From assembly GCA_947372365.1 (NCBI GenBank), contig CANBTK010000093.1, positions 1-7,189 of the forward strand: DNA of 7,189 bases, given 5' to 3'. This document shows positions 1 through 6,484 of this stretch, one piece after another. Numbering within the stretch: the first letter of the stretch is position 1; each line of letters begins with the position of its first letter. A program made the translations under genes and the position numbers. Source of the stretch: Flavipsychrobacter stenotrophus (GTDB lineage Bacteria; Bacteroidota; Bacteroidia; Chitinophagales; Chitinophagaceae). The notes beneath the pieces were generated by a model. The model did no database searches. It was not told the origin of the DNA and worked only from the letters and a program-made list of their open reading frames with translations.

Positions 1-65
1 ATGTCACCCTTTAGGGCCGGGGTAAAACATGTCATCCGCCCCGACGGCCAATGCAAAACTATCTT
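1..65. other. Unassigned 5' edge with GC-rich inverted repeat
   Basis: No gene can be assigned here. On the + strand one frame is open from base 1 to a TAA at 79-81 (26 codons). That could be the tail of an upstream gene or chance, and I do not recognise the peptide. GGCC plus GGGG at 15-22 can pair with CCCC at 39-42 and GGCC at 46-49, leaving a 3-base bulge and a 16-base loop. No T-tract follows directly, so it is not a convincing terminator. Confidence 0.25.
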
Positions 66-96
66 TTTGAAATTTAATTAATCTGTTGTACATTTG
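66..96 (+). promoter_or_regulatory. Bacteroidota-type promoter for the rimP-nusA-infB operon
   Basis: TTTG at 66-69 and TACATTTG at 89-96 match the Bacteroidota primary-sigma consensus (-33 TTTG; -7 TAnnTTTG) with a 19-base spacer, and the intervening DNA is A/T rich. Transcription would be expected to start a few bases after 96, around 100-104. That gives a leader of about 50 nt before the rimP ATG at 152. The match is seen directly; activity is inferred. Confidence 0.8.
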
Positions 97-116
97 CAGT
101 ATAACAAGAAAAAAGA

Positions 117-147
117 GAGGGGACAATTAGTTGTCCCCTCATTTTTT
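117..147 (+). terminator. Intrinsic terminator in the rimP leader (candidate attenuator)
   Basis: GAGGGGACAA (117-126) and TTGTCCCCTC (131-140) form a perfect 10-bp stem with loop TTAG, followed after one base by six T residues (142-147). The A-rich stretch 109-114 can also pair with the T-tract, so the element may be bidirectional. It lies downstream of the promoter at 66-96 and ends four bases before the rimP ATG. It would therefore end or attenuate transcripts from that promoter, as well as any read-through from upstream. NusA, encoded one gene downstream, is known to enhance intrinsic termination, which makes autoregulation plausible. Confidence 0.8.
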
Positions 148-151
148 AAGT

Positions 152-607
152 ATGGCTGAAACAATTGAAAAGATACACGCGTTTATTGAGCCTCTGCTCG
201 AAGGCACTGATGTATTTATAGTAGACGTAAAAATAAAACCCACCAATAACATTAAGGTATTCCTTGATGCTGATGGCGGCTTTTCTATTGAAAAGTGCGT
301 TGCGGTGAACCGCAAGCTGTACCACCTTATTGAAGAGAGCGGCATGTACCCCGATGGCGATTTTTCGCTGGAGGTTTCCAGCCCGGGTATTGATGAGCCG
401 CTTACGCTGCTCAGGCAATATAAAAAGAATGTGGGCCGCAAAGTTGCTGTAACAGATACAGACGACAAAGAAACGGTGGGCCTGCTGGCTGCGGTAACAG
501 ATGAAACTATTACGCTGGAGGTAAAAGCCCACAAGGCAAAGCCCGCAGCAATGGTAGAAGTGCCATTTTCGAAAATAAAAAAGACAATCGTACAAATCAT
601 TTTTTAA
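152..607 (+). CDS. rimP: Ribosome maturation factor RimP
   Basis: RimP is a cytoplasmic factor needed for late maturation of the 30S ribosomal subunit. The 151-residue product is of normal family length. The N-terminal alpha/beta domain spans about residues 1-85 and ends in the family signature LEVSSPGIDEPL (73-84). A smaller beta-rich SH3/Sm-like C-terminal domain follows (about 92-151, beginning near GRKVAV). I chose the ATG at 152. An in-frame TTG at 131 would add seven residues encoded by the terminator stem and T-tract, which is implausible. No clear Shine-Dalgarno sequence is present; the leader next to the start is A/T rich, as is usual in Bacteroidota. The gene is first in the conserved rimP-nusA-infB order, with 47 bases before nusA. 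Expression is probably set by the promoter at 66-96 and the leader terminator. Confidence 0.95.
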   Translation: MAETIEKIHAFIEPLLEGTDVFIVDVKIKPTNNIKVFLDADGGFSIEKCVAVNRKLYHLIEESGMYPDGDFSLEVSSPGIDEPLTLLRQYKKNVGRKVAVTDTDDKETVGLLAAVTDETITLEVKAHKAKPAAMVEVPFSKIKKTIVQIIF

Positions 608-612
608 CAAGG

Positions 613-640
613 TTCCGCCAATAAAATTACTTTGGCGGGA
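613..640 (+). promoter_or_regulatory. Intercistronic hairpin between rimP and nusA
   Basis: Bases 613-621 (TTCCGCCAA) pair with 632-640 (TTGGCGGGA), giving nine pairs including one G-U, around a 10-base A/T-rich loop. No T-tract follows, so it does not look like a terminator. The 3' arm contains most of GGGAG (637-641), the only Shine-Dalgarno-like sequence near the nusA ATG at 655, although the spacing of 13 bases is long. The hairpin could lower nusA translation or act as an mRNA processing or stability element; which of these is inference. Confidence 0.5.
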
Positions 641-654
641 GAAAACTAAAGTAT

Positions 655-1902
655 ATGCCAAGTATCAATCTTATTGACTCCTTTCAGGAGTTTAAAGAAG
701 CCGAAAATATTGACAGGCCTACACTCATGAAGGTATTGGAAGACGTGTTCAAAACACTGTTGCGTAAAAAGTATGGCAGCGATGATAACTTTGACGTAAT
801 TGTGAATGACCAGACGGGTGACCTTGAAATTTTTAGGCGCCGCGAGATAGTGGAAGATGAACTGGTGGAAGACGAAAACGCGCAGATACCTTATACCGAA
901 GCAATAAAAATAGAAGCCGATTACAACGTAGGCGAAGAAGTATATGAGGAAGTAGACGTAGTGGAGTTTGGGCGCAGGGCAATATTAGCAGCAAAACAAA
1001 CACTTGCAGCACGTATTGGCGACCTTAAAAAGAATAACCTGCTTAAAAAATATGCCGACAGGGTTGGCGATATTATAAGCGGTGAAGTTTACCAGATATG
1101 GAAAAAGGAAATGTTGCTGCTGGATGACGAAGGCAATGAGCTGATCATGCCAAAGTCGGAGCAGATACCTACCGATTTCTTTAAGAAAGGTGAGACAGTA
1201 CGTTCGGTAGTGAAGAAAGTGGAAATGAGGAATAACTCACCCGTTATTATCCTTAGCCGCACGCACTCATCATTCTTGGAGAAATTATTGGAAATTGAGG
1301 TGCCTGAAATAATGGATGGCCTTATAGTTATAAAGAAAATAGTACGTGAGCCAGGCGAAAGGGCGAAAGTAGCTGTGGAAAGCTATGACGACCGTATAGA
1401 CCCGGTAGGTGCTTGTGTGGGTATGAAGGGTAGCCGTATACATGGCATAGTGCGCGAGTTGAAGAATGAAAACATTGACATCATTAACTATACCAATAAC
1501 GTTCAGTTGTTGTTGCAGCGCGCTTTAACGCCTGCCCGCATTAACAAAATGAACCTGGATGGCGAGAAAATGAGCGCAGATGTTTACCTTGACCCTGACC
1601 AGGTATCCCTGGCCATTGGCAAAAAGGGTGTGAACATCAAGCTGGCGCAGGAGCTGACAGGCTACTCAATAGATGTGTTCCGCGATGTGAAAGAAGAGGT
1701 TGAATACGATATTGACCTTGACGAATTTACAGATGAAATAGAGCCATGGGTTATTGACGAGCTGAAGCGCATTGGTTGCGATACCGCACTGAGTGTGTTA
1801 GACCTTTCGGCTGAAGAGCTGGTACGTAGGACAGACCTTGAGGAAGAGACTGTACGTGAATTGAGGAATATACTTGAAGCAGAATTTAAGGAAGGAGAGT
1901 AA
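655..1902 (+). CDS. nusA: Transcription termination/antitermination factor NusA
   Basis: NusA binds RNA polymerase near the RNA exit channel, modulates pausing and intrinsic termination, and takes part in antitermination complexes. The 415-residue product shows the standard domain order. The N-terminal polymerase-binding domain is at about 1-125, with DSFQEFK and KKYGSDDNFDV matching the Bacteroidota form. An S1 domain follows at about 135-201 (GDIISGEV... to IILSRT). KH1 carries DPVGACVGMKGSRIHGI, with its GMKG loop at 256-259. KH2 carries AIGKKGVNIKLA, with its GKKG loop at 322-325. The tail (about 355-415) looks like a single acidic helix-hairpin-helix-type module, whereas the roughly 495-residue E. 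coli protein has two acidic repeats. The gene sits between rimP and infB as in most bacteria. The start at 655 gives a normal N-terminus. Confidence 0.97.
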   Translation: MPSINLIDSFQEFKEAENIDRPTLMKVLEDVFKTLLRKKYGSDDNFDVIVNDQTGDLEIFRRREIVEDELVEDENAQIPYTEAIKIEADYNVGEEVYEEVDVVEFGRRAILAAKQTLAARIGDLKKNNLLKKYADRVGDIISGEVYQIWKKEMLLLDDEGNELIMPKSEQIPTDFFKKGETVRSVVKKVEMRNNSPVIILSRTHSSFLEKLLEIEVPEIMDGLIVIKKIVREPGERAKVAVESYDDRIDPVGACVGMKGSRIHGIVRELKNENIDIINYTNNVQLLLQRALTPARINKMNLDGEKMSADVYLDPDQVSLAIGKKGVNIKLAQELTGYSIDVFRDVKEEVEYDIDLDEFTDEIEPWVIDELKRIGCDTALSVLDLSAEELVRRTDLEEETVRELRNILEAEFKEGE

Positions 1903-2126
1903 TCCTGCAACCGTATTGATGCTTTTTTGAGTAAATATTTGTGAAAATCTTAGCGTATGGTATAAAATTTTTAATGAAATAATAATAATAAGTTTTTAGG
2001 CGTAACATAATTTCAGTGATACAGGCGATAAACCTACATTTTTTAGGATAAAATGATGTAGGTTTGTATATCAAGTGAGGGCCAGAGTGCATTCTGGCAT
2101 AGATATTTTGACAAGGAAATAGAATA
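1903..2126 (+). promoter_or_regulatory. Long infB leader with two hairpins
   Basis: No coding sequence is visible in these 224 bases. The first part is very A/T rich. AAACCTACAT (2030-2039) pairs perfectly with ATGTAGGTTT (2056-2065), and inside it TTTTA (2041-2045) can pair with TAAAA (2049-2053), giving one long two-part stem. A second hairpin pairs GCCAGA (2081-2086) with TCTGGC (2093-2098), with a possible extra G-U pair. Neither is followed by a T-tract, so neither is a standard terminator. AAGGA at 2113-2117 is a well-placed ribosome binding site, nine bases before the infB ATG. No full TAnnTTTG promoter is seen. A regulatory RNA role, such as control of infB translation, is inference. 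Confidence 0.45.
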
Positions 2127-5100
2127 ATGACAACAACAACATCAAAGACACCCAGGTTACTGGAAGCTGCTAAAGAATTTAATATCGGAAGGGAAACTCT
2201 GGTTCAGTTCCTTACTGATAAAGGGTTCCCTATTGGCAGCAACCCAAGTACCAAGCTCACTGAGCCAATGTATAACGCCCTAACGGTAGAATTCGCGCAG
2301 GATAAACTGGCGAAACGCAGGAGCGATGAAGTTGCATTGCCAAAGGGGTCGTTGTTTGATAACCTGAAGAAGCCTAAGGAATCCCTTGAGTTACCTAAAA
2401 AGGATAAAAAGGAAGACGCCCATGTGCCGGTAATACAGGACACGCCTAAGCCTGTTGTACAGGCAAAAGCAGAGCCTGAAAAGCCTAAGGCTGAACCTGT
2501 AAAGGAAAATATTAGCGCACCGGTATTGCCGGCGCTGAAAGTGGTGCAACCAGCACCCCCTCCTCCCCCGCCTGTTGCTGTTGTAAAGGAAGAAGCGCCG
2601 AAGCCGGTTGCTCAGCCTGAAGCAGAGAAAAAGCAAGAGGAGCCGGTAGCAGCAGCAGCACCTAAGGTAGAGGCTAAACCAGAGCCTGAAATTGAAGAGC
2701 CAGAACATTTAGATATAAAAGCCCCTAAGATTGAAGGGCCAAATATATTAGGTAAAATAAACCTTGATGAAATGAACCTCGCCTCGCGCCCTAAAAAAGG
2801 TGCGCCGGTTAAGGCTAAAGAAGTTAAGGTTGCAGCGCCACCAGCAATAAAAGAAGAAAAGCCCGCTGCTGAAAAACCAGCCGCTGTAGAAGCACCTGCC
2901 CCAGCCCCCGTGGCTGAAGTAGTGCCGCAGCCGCCAGTTGCAGAAGCTCCGGCACCGGTAGTAGTACCTGATGCTGCGCCAGCCGACGCTGACGACAGCA
3001 ATAAGCCAGAACATATAGAAATGCGAGCCCCAAGGCTGGAAGGCCCTAAGATCATTGGCCGCATTGAGTTGCCGGTAGCCCAACCGGGCGGAGGCAGCAC
3101 AAGGCCTAGTGACAGGGAAAAACGCAAACGCAAACGCATACCCGTTGAAAAGCGCCCTGACGCATTTAAGCCGGGGCAGCCAGGCGGTGCGCCGGGCCAG
3201 GGCGGCCTTAACAGGGGCCCGGGTACAGGTGTTCCGGGCCAGGGTGGCCCTAACAGGGGCGGTGCCCCTGGCGACCGCAGGCCACAGCCAGGCGGTGGCG
3301 GCGTAGGCCGCCCGCAACCAGGTGGTGGTGGCGTAGGCCGCCCAAGTGGCAATGGACAGGGCAATAGCCGCCAGGGTGGTGGCCCGGGCAATAGGCCAGG
3401 TGGCCCATTCAGGCCAGGTGGTGGTGCACAGGGTGGCAACCGTAGGCCATTCTCTAACGAGCCGGTATCTCAGCAGCAGCAGGAAATTGACGCAAAAGCA
3501 ATACAAGATAAAATACGTGAGACACAGGCTAAGTTAACCGGGTCTACCCGTAGCAAAAACCTTAAAGCCAAGTACCGCCGTAATAAGCGTGATGAAATGG
3601 CTGAAAAGAGAGCTGCTGCTGAAAATTCAGAACAAGGAAATACTATACAGGTTACCGAATTTATATCGGTAAGTGAGTTGGCTAGTTTGCTTAACGTAAG
3701 TTTCGCTGACGTTATCAGCAAGTGTATGAGCCTTGGTATAATGGTATCCATTAACCAACGTCTTGATGCTGAAGTTATTGAATTGGTTGCCAGTGAATTT
3801 AGCTATGAGGTGGAGTTCATTAACCTGGAACAAGGTGTGGAAGACGAAGAGGAAGAAACTGATTCGGCTGAAGACATGGAGCCACGTGCGCCTATTGTAA
3901 CCATCATGGGCCACGTAGATCATGGTAAAACTTCATTGCTCGATTACATACGCAGTGCGAATGTGGTTGCCGGTGAAGCGGGTGGTATAACCCAACATAT
4001 TGGTGCCTACAAGGTAACGACCTCAACAGGTAAAAACATTACCTTCCTCGATACTCCGGGCCACGAAGCGTTTACCGCGATGCGTGCACGTGGTGCCAAA
4101 GTAGCCGACGTTGCGGTAATTGTGGTAGCTGCCGATGATGCGATAATGCCTCAGACGAAAGAAGCAATATCACACGCACAGGCTGCTAACCTGCCTATGA
4201 TTTTTGCGATTAACAAGATTGATAAAGTGGGCGCTAACTCCGAGAAGATTAAGGAGCAATTAGCTAACATGAATATATTGGTAGAAGACTGGGGCGGTAA
4301 ATTCCAGTGCCAGGAAATTTCAGCCAAGAAGGGATTGAATATTGATGTTTTATTGGAGAAAATTGGCCTGGAAGCAGAATTGCTTGATTTGAAAGCTAAC
4401 CCTGATCGTAATGGTTCGGGATCGGTTATCGAAGCATCTTTGGATAAAGGACGCGGTTTCCAGTCAACTATATTAGTACAAAATGGTACCCTTAACCAGG
4501 GCGACATGGTAGTATGTGGCCAGTATTTTGGTAAGATTAAAGCGATGTTCAACGAACGCGGTACCCGTGTTAAGAGTGCAGGGCCATCATCGCCGGTACA
4601 GGTACTTGGCCTGAATGGTGCGCCACAGGCCGGTGAGAAGTTCAGGGTATTTGAAGATGAAGACGAAGCAAAAGAAGTGGCTAACCACCGTTCACAGATT
4701 ATGCGTGAGCAGGGCATCAGGGCACGTAAGCATATTACACTCGATGAAATTGGCCGTCGTTTGGCTTTGGGTAACTTTAAGGAATTGGCAGTTATCATTA
4801 AGGGTGACTTCGATGGTTCGGTAGAAGCATTAAGTGATTCATTGCAGAAACTGGCTATTGAAGAAGTTGCGATCAATGTGGTGCACAAGGGCGTGGGCCA
4901 GATTACAGAGAGCGACGTATTGCTGGCAACAGCTTCCGATGCGATCATCATTGGCTTCCAGGTTCGTCCGTCAATGCAGGCAGCTAAACTTGCAGAGCAG
5001 GAGAACATCGAGATCCGTACTTACTCCATCATCTACGATGCAATTGAAGAGATCAAGAGCGCAATGGAAGGCCTTCTGGAACCTAAGGTGGAAAAGAAAA

Positions 5101-5390
5101 CAGTTTGTAACGTGGAAGTACGTGAAGTTTACAAGATTGGCGGCGTAGGTACAATTGCAGGTTGCTATGTACTGGATGGTAAGATAGCCCGTAACACCCG
5201 CATCAACCTGGTGCGCGATGGTATAGTGGTCTTCACCGGCGAACTGTCATCACTGAAACGCTTTAAGGACGATGTGAAGGAAGTAGCTACAGGCTATGAG
5301 TGCGGTATAATGGTGAAAAACTATGCAGATATACGTGTAGCCGACATCATAGAAGGCTTCGAAGAAGTAGAAGTTAAGCGTACATTATAA
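2127..5390 (+). CDS. infB: Translation initiation factor IF-2
   Basis: IF2 is the GTPase that brings initiator fMet-tRNA to the 30S subunit and promotes 50S joining. At 1087 residues it is long because of its N-terminal extension. An IF2_N-type helical domain (about 8-60) opens the protein. A Pro/Ala/Lys/Glu-rich linker follows, with a 21-residue module repeated at 193-213 and 295-315 (pattern EHxxxxAPxxEGPxIxGxIxL). Next come a basic patch (KRKRKR, 332-337), a Gly/Arg/Pro/Gln-rich stretch (about 318-440) and a second IF2_N-like domain (about 511-566). The G domain has GHVDHGKT (595-602), GGITQHIG (619-626), DTPG (642-645), NKID (696-699) and SAK (732-734), all intact. Domain II, domain III and the fMet-tRNA-binding C2 domain complete the protein (GTIAGCYV near 1008, ending EVKRTL). 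The ATG at 2127 has an AAGGA site upstream. The gene is last in the operon and is followed by a strong terminator. Confidence 0.98.
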   Translation: MTTTTSKTPRLLEAAKEFNIGRETLVQFLTDKGFPIGSNPSTKLTEPMYNALTVEFAQDKLAKRRSDEVALPKGSLFDNLKKPKESLELPKKDKKEDAHVPVIQDTPKPVVQAKAEPEKPKAEPVKENISAPVLPALKVVQPAPPPPPPVAVVKEEAPKPVAQPEAEKKQEEPVAAAAPKVEAKPEPEIEEPEHLDIKAPKIEGPNILGKINLDEMNLASRPKKGAPVKAKEVKVAAPPAIKEEKPAAEKPAAVEAPAPAPVAEVVPQPPVAEAPAPVVVPDAAPADADDSNKPEHIEMRAPRLEGPKIIGRIELPVAQPGGGSTRPSDREKRKRKRIPVEKRPDAFKPGQPGGAPGQGGLNRGPGTGVPGQGGPNRGGAPGDRRPQPGGGGVGRPQPGGGGVGRPSGNGQGNSRQGGGPGNRPGGPFRPGGGAQGGNRRPFSNEPVSQQQQEIDAKAIQDKIRETQAKLTGSTRSKNLKAKYRRNKRDEMAEKRAAAENSEQGNTIQVTEFISVSELASLLNVSFADVISKCMSLGIMVSINQRLDAEVIELVASEFSYEVEFINLEQGVEDEEEETDSAEDMEPRAPIVTIMGHVDHGKTSLLDYIRSANVVAGEAGGITQHIGAYKVTTSTGKNITFLDTPGHEAFTAMRARGAKVADVAVIVVAADDAIMPQTKEAISHAQAANLPMIFAINKIDKVGANSEKIKEQLANMNILVEDWGGKFQCQEISAKKGLNIDVLLEKIGLEAELLDLKANPDRNGSGSVIEASLDKGRGFQSTILVQNGTLNQGDMVVCGQYFGKIKAMFNERGTRVKSAGPSSPVQVLGLNGAPQAGEKFRVFEDEDEAKEVANHRSQIMREQGIRARKHITLDEIGRRLALGNFKELAVIIKGDFDGSVEALSDSLQKLAIEEVAINVVHKGVGQITESDVLLATASDAIIIGFQVRPSMQAAKLAEQENIEIRTYSIIYDAIEEIKSAMEGLLEPKVEKKTVCNVEVREVYKIGGVGTIAGCYVLDGKIARNTRINLVRDGIVVFTGELSSLKRFKDDVKEVATGYECGIMVKNYADIRVADIIEGFEEVEVKRTL
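3279..3338 (+). repeat. Tandem 30-bp coding repeat in the infB Gly-rich linker
   Basis: Two adjacent 30-base units each encode [10 protein letters not shown] (IF2 residues 385-394 and 395-404). At DNA level they match at 24 of 30 bases, with most differences at third codon positions. This suggests an older duplication kept under protein-level constraint. Just upstream, PGQGGxNRG occurs twice (residues 356-364 and 370-378). The whole stretch is probably disordered and prone to length change between strains (inference). Confidence 0.7.
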
Positions 5391-5405
5391 TTCATTGAAA
5401 ACATA

Positions 5406-5445
5406 AAAAATCCCGGTAGTTGATAACTGCCGGGATTTTTCTTTT
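5406..5445 (+). terminator. Rho-independent terminator after infB
   Basis: Bases 5406-5421 pair with 5425-5440 over 16 positions with a single G-U, around the loop GAT. The core is ATCCCGG/CCGGGAT, and the T-rich tract TTTTTCTTTT runs from 5436 to 5445. It begins 15 bases after the infB stop codon. The A-run on the 5' side would also allow termination of transcripts from the opposite strand. It separates the rimP-nusA-infB operon from the downstream genes. Confidence 0.93.
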
Positions 5446-5500
5446 GTAGCCTCACCCGTTATCCCGTGAAACAACAAATTCCGGCAAGTGCCTTTTTCAC

Positions 5501-5550
5501 GCAAGGAGTGCAGAGGCTTCGCATAGAATGCGCAAAGGCCGCATGATGCA
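5501..5550. repeat. Degenerate GCA-anchored short repeats
   Basis: GCA trinucleotides at 5501, 5510, 5521, 5532 and 5541 are spaced 9, 11, 11 and 9 bases apart, and several are followed by an AAG- or TAG-like sequence (GCAAGGAG, GCAGAGG, GCATAGAA, GCAAAGG). This resembles the degenerate CGCAAAG-type intergenic repeats I recall from many Bacteroidota genomes, but that identification is from memory. Immediately upstream, CGTGAAA (5465-5471) and TTTCACG (5495-5501) form an inverted repeat that encloses a smaller one (GGCA at 5483-5486 with TGCC at 5489-5492). No gene is supported between 5446 and 5639. Confidence 0.4.
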
Positions 5551-5590
5551 TGCCTGCTTATAAAGTACAATCGGTGCAATTCAGGCCGCC

Positions 5591-5632
5591 ATTCACAATT
5601 TACCATTCACAATTTACCATTAACAATTACCT
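5591..5632. repeat. Period-7 tandem repeat (ATTYACM), six units
   Basis: Six consecutive heptamers start with ATT at 5591, 5598, 5605, 5612, 5619 and 5626: ATTCACA, ATTTACC, ATTCACA, ATTTACC, ATTAACA and ATTACCT. The first four units form two exact 14-base copies. The array ends inside the candidate -7 element of the methyltransferase gene. It may change length by slippage and shift promoter spacing (inference). Confidence 0.85.
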
Positions 5633-5635
5633 TTA
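5628..5635 (+). promoter_or_regulatory. Weak candidate -7 element for the methyltransferase gene
   Basis: TACCTTTA matches TAnnTTTG at all but the last base. No good -33 TTTG lies 17-23 bases upstream; that space is filled by the ATT heptamers. If used, transcription would begin very near the ATG at 5640, giving an almost leaderless mRNA. No better TAnnTTTG match was found between the infB terminator and the gene. Confidence 0.3.
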
Positions 5636-5639
5636 TGGC

Positions 5640-6284
5640 ATGAGGTTACGTTGGCGCCTGGCGCAATTTTTTGAGATAATCTGGTGGCGTTCTTACATGC
5701 GTGGTAAGGACAATGCCGATTATTTGCTGAAAAAGAAGCAATACTGGCAGATGCAGCTTAACGACTGCGCCGATGTATTCAGGATACAAAACAGCGATAC
5801 CATACTAGATATGGGTTGTGGCCCTGCAGGCGTGTTCATTAACCTGCCCCATAACCCCATAACCGCAGTAGACCCACTGCTGGACAAATACGAAAACGAC
5901 CTTTCCGTTTTTTCACCAGCCGATTACCCCAATGTCCGTTTCATCAAATCAACCATAGAAGCCTATCAGCCCGGTCAAAAGTTTGATTATGTGTTCTGCA
6001 TGAACGCGATCAACCACGTAAGCGATATAGCCAAAGGTTTCGAAGTATTAGCCGCAGCCTGTGCACCCAACGGCAAAATGATAGTAAGCATAGATGCCCA
6101 CAAGAACCCACTAATGAAAGCCATCTTCCGCATAGGCCCCGGCGATGTGTTGCACCCCCACCAATACAGCATGGAAGAATACACCAGCTTCCTGCACCAG
6201 GTAGGCTTCAAAGTCATAAAATCCATCAACTTGGAACCCGGGAAGGTATTTGATTTGGTTTTGCTGGTAGCGGAGAGAGGGTAA
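5640..6284 (+). CDS. Class I SAM-dependent methyltransferase, substrate unknown
   Basis: This predicted 214-residue cytoplasmic enzyme transfers a methyl group from S-adenosylmethionine to an unidentified acceptor. Motif I is clear (ILDMGCGPAG, 55-64). It is followed by the acidic end of strand 2 (VDP, 78-80), a motif II-like strand (FDYVFCMNAINHV, 115-127) and a motif III-like strand (GKMIVSIDAH, 145-154). The C-terminal HPHQYSMEEYTSFLHQVGF (172-190) is typical of the Methyltransf_11/UbiE-like group. The N-terminus is rich in Trp and basic residues (MRLRWRLAQFFEIIWW), with no clear signal peptide. I chose the ATG at 5640. The frame stays open back to 5550, but that stretch translates the heptamer repeats. 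No Shine-Dalgarno sequence is seen. The gene is isolated by terminators on both sides, so context does not reveal the substrate. Confidence 0.85.
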   Translation: MRLRWRLAQFFEIIWWRSYMRGKDNADYLLKKKQYWQMQLNDCADVFRIQNSDTILDMGCGPAGVFINLPHNPITAVDPLLDKYENDLSVFSPADYPNVRFIKSTIEAYQPGQKFDYVFCMNAINHVSDIAKGFEVLAAACAPNGKMIVSIDAHKNPLMKAIFRIGPGDVLHPHQYSMEEYTSFLHQVGFKVIKSINLEPGKVFDLVLLVAERG

Positions 6285-6319
6285 CAAATTATCGTAAATA
6301 AAAAGATTGTTCGTGCGTT

Positions 6320-6358
6320 TAGATGTCCCACGCCTTTGAGGTGTGGGACATCTATTTT
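6320..6358 (+). terminator. 16-bp palindrome with short T-tract, likely terminator or REP-like element
   Basis: Bases 6320-6335 pair with 6339-6354 over 16 positions with one G-U, around the loop TTG. The stem includes GATGTCCCAC and GTGGGACATC. Only four T residues follow (6355-6358), then A and C. It begins 35 bases after the methyltransferase stop codon, so it may end that transcript. Its length and symmetry also fit a dispersed REP-like palindrome, and both roles are possible. Confidence 0.6.
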
Positions 6359-6414
6359 ACAGATCAGCTACAATCAACTTTGCCATCCAGCGTATCTCTG
6401 CATAACACAAACCC

Positions 6415-6454
6415 ATTGTCAAATCGCCTCATTGCCCAATTGTCAAATTACCAC
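6415..6454. repeat. Period-8 tandem repeat, five units
   Basis: Five consecutive octamers begin at 6415, 6423, 6431, 6439 and 6447: ATTGTCAA, ATCGCCTC, ATTGCCCA, ATTGTCAA and ATTACCAC. Units one and four are identical. The array ends three bases before the -7 element at 6457 and supplies the only -33-like TTG at suitable spacing. Its layout parallels the period-7 array before the methyltransferase. Confidence 0.65.
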
Positions 6455-6464
6455 CTTAGCTTTG
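6432..6464 (+). promoter_or_regulatory. Promoter of the oxidoreductase gene
   Basis: TAGCTTTG at 6457-6464 is a full match to the Bacteroidota -7 consensus TAnnTTTG, followed by CA as at the rimP promoter. TTG at 6432-6434 is a possible -33 element with a 22-base spacer, at the long end of the usual range. Transcription starting near 6469 would leave a leader of about 15 nt before the ATG at 6485. Confidence 0.65.
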
Positions 6465-6484
6465 CAGCCAAAACAACAAACATC

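Noticed and set aside
131..151. TTG start giving a seven-residue N-terminal extension of RimP
   Set aside because: Those codons are the 3' arm and T-tract of the leader terminator. The ATG at 152 gives the normal RimP N-terminus.
1934..1941. AATATTTG as a -7 promoter element for infB
   Set aside because: It misses the first T of TAnnTTTG, and the nearest TTG (1916-1918) is only 15 bases upstream, so spacing is wrong.
2053..2061. Two-codon upstream ORF (ATG ATG TAG) in the infB leader
   Set aside because: It lies within the stem-loop sequence, has no ribosome binding site and is short enough to occur by chance.
2612..3506. Long minus-strand reading frames (275 and 252 codons) opposite the infB linker
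   Set aside because: They are low-complexity Pro/Gly/Ala/Trp-rich translations of the antisense of a repetitive Gly/Pro/Ala-coding region. They have no domain signature and lie fully inside infB.
4151..5008. Minus-strand 285-codon frame opposite the IF2 GTPase and domain II/III region
   Set aside because: The + strand here encodes intact, highly conserved IF2 motifs. The antisense frame shows no recognisable family and is explained by codon bias of the sense strand.
5385..5606. Minus-strand 73-codon frame between infB and the methyltransferase
   Set aside because: It runs through the infB terminator and the short repeats and shows no family features.
5550..5639. Upstream ATG giving a 30-residue extension of the methyltransferase
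   Set aside because: The extension translates the ATT heptamer array and repeat-like sequence and has no protein character. The ATG at 5640 begins the conserved part.
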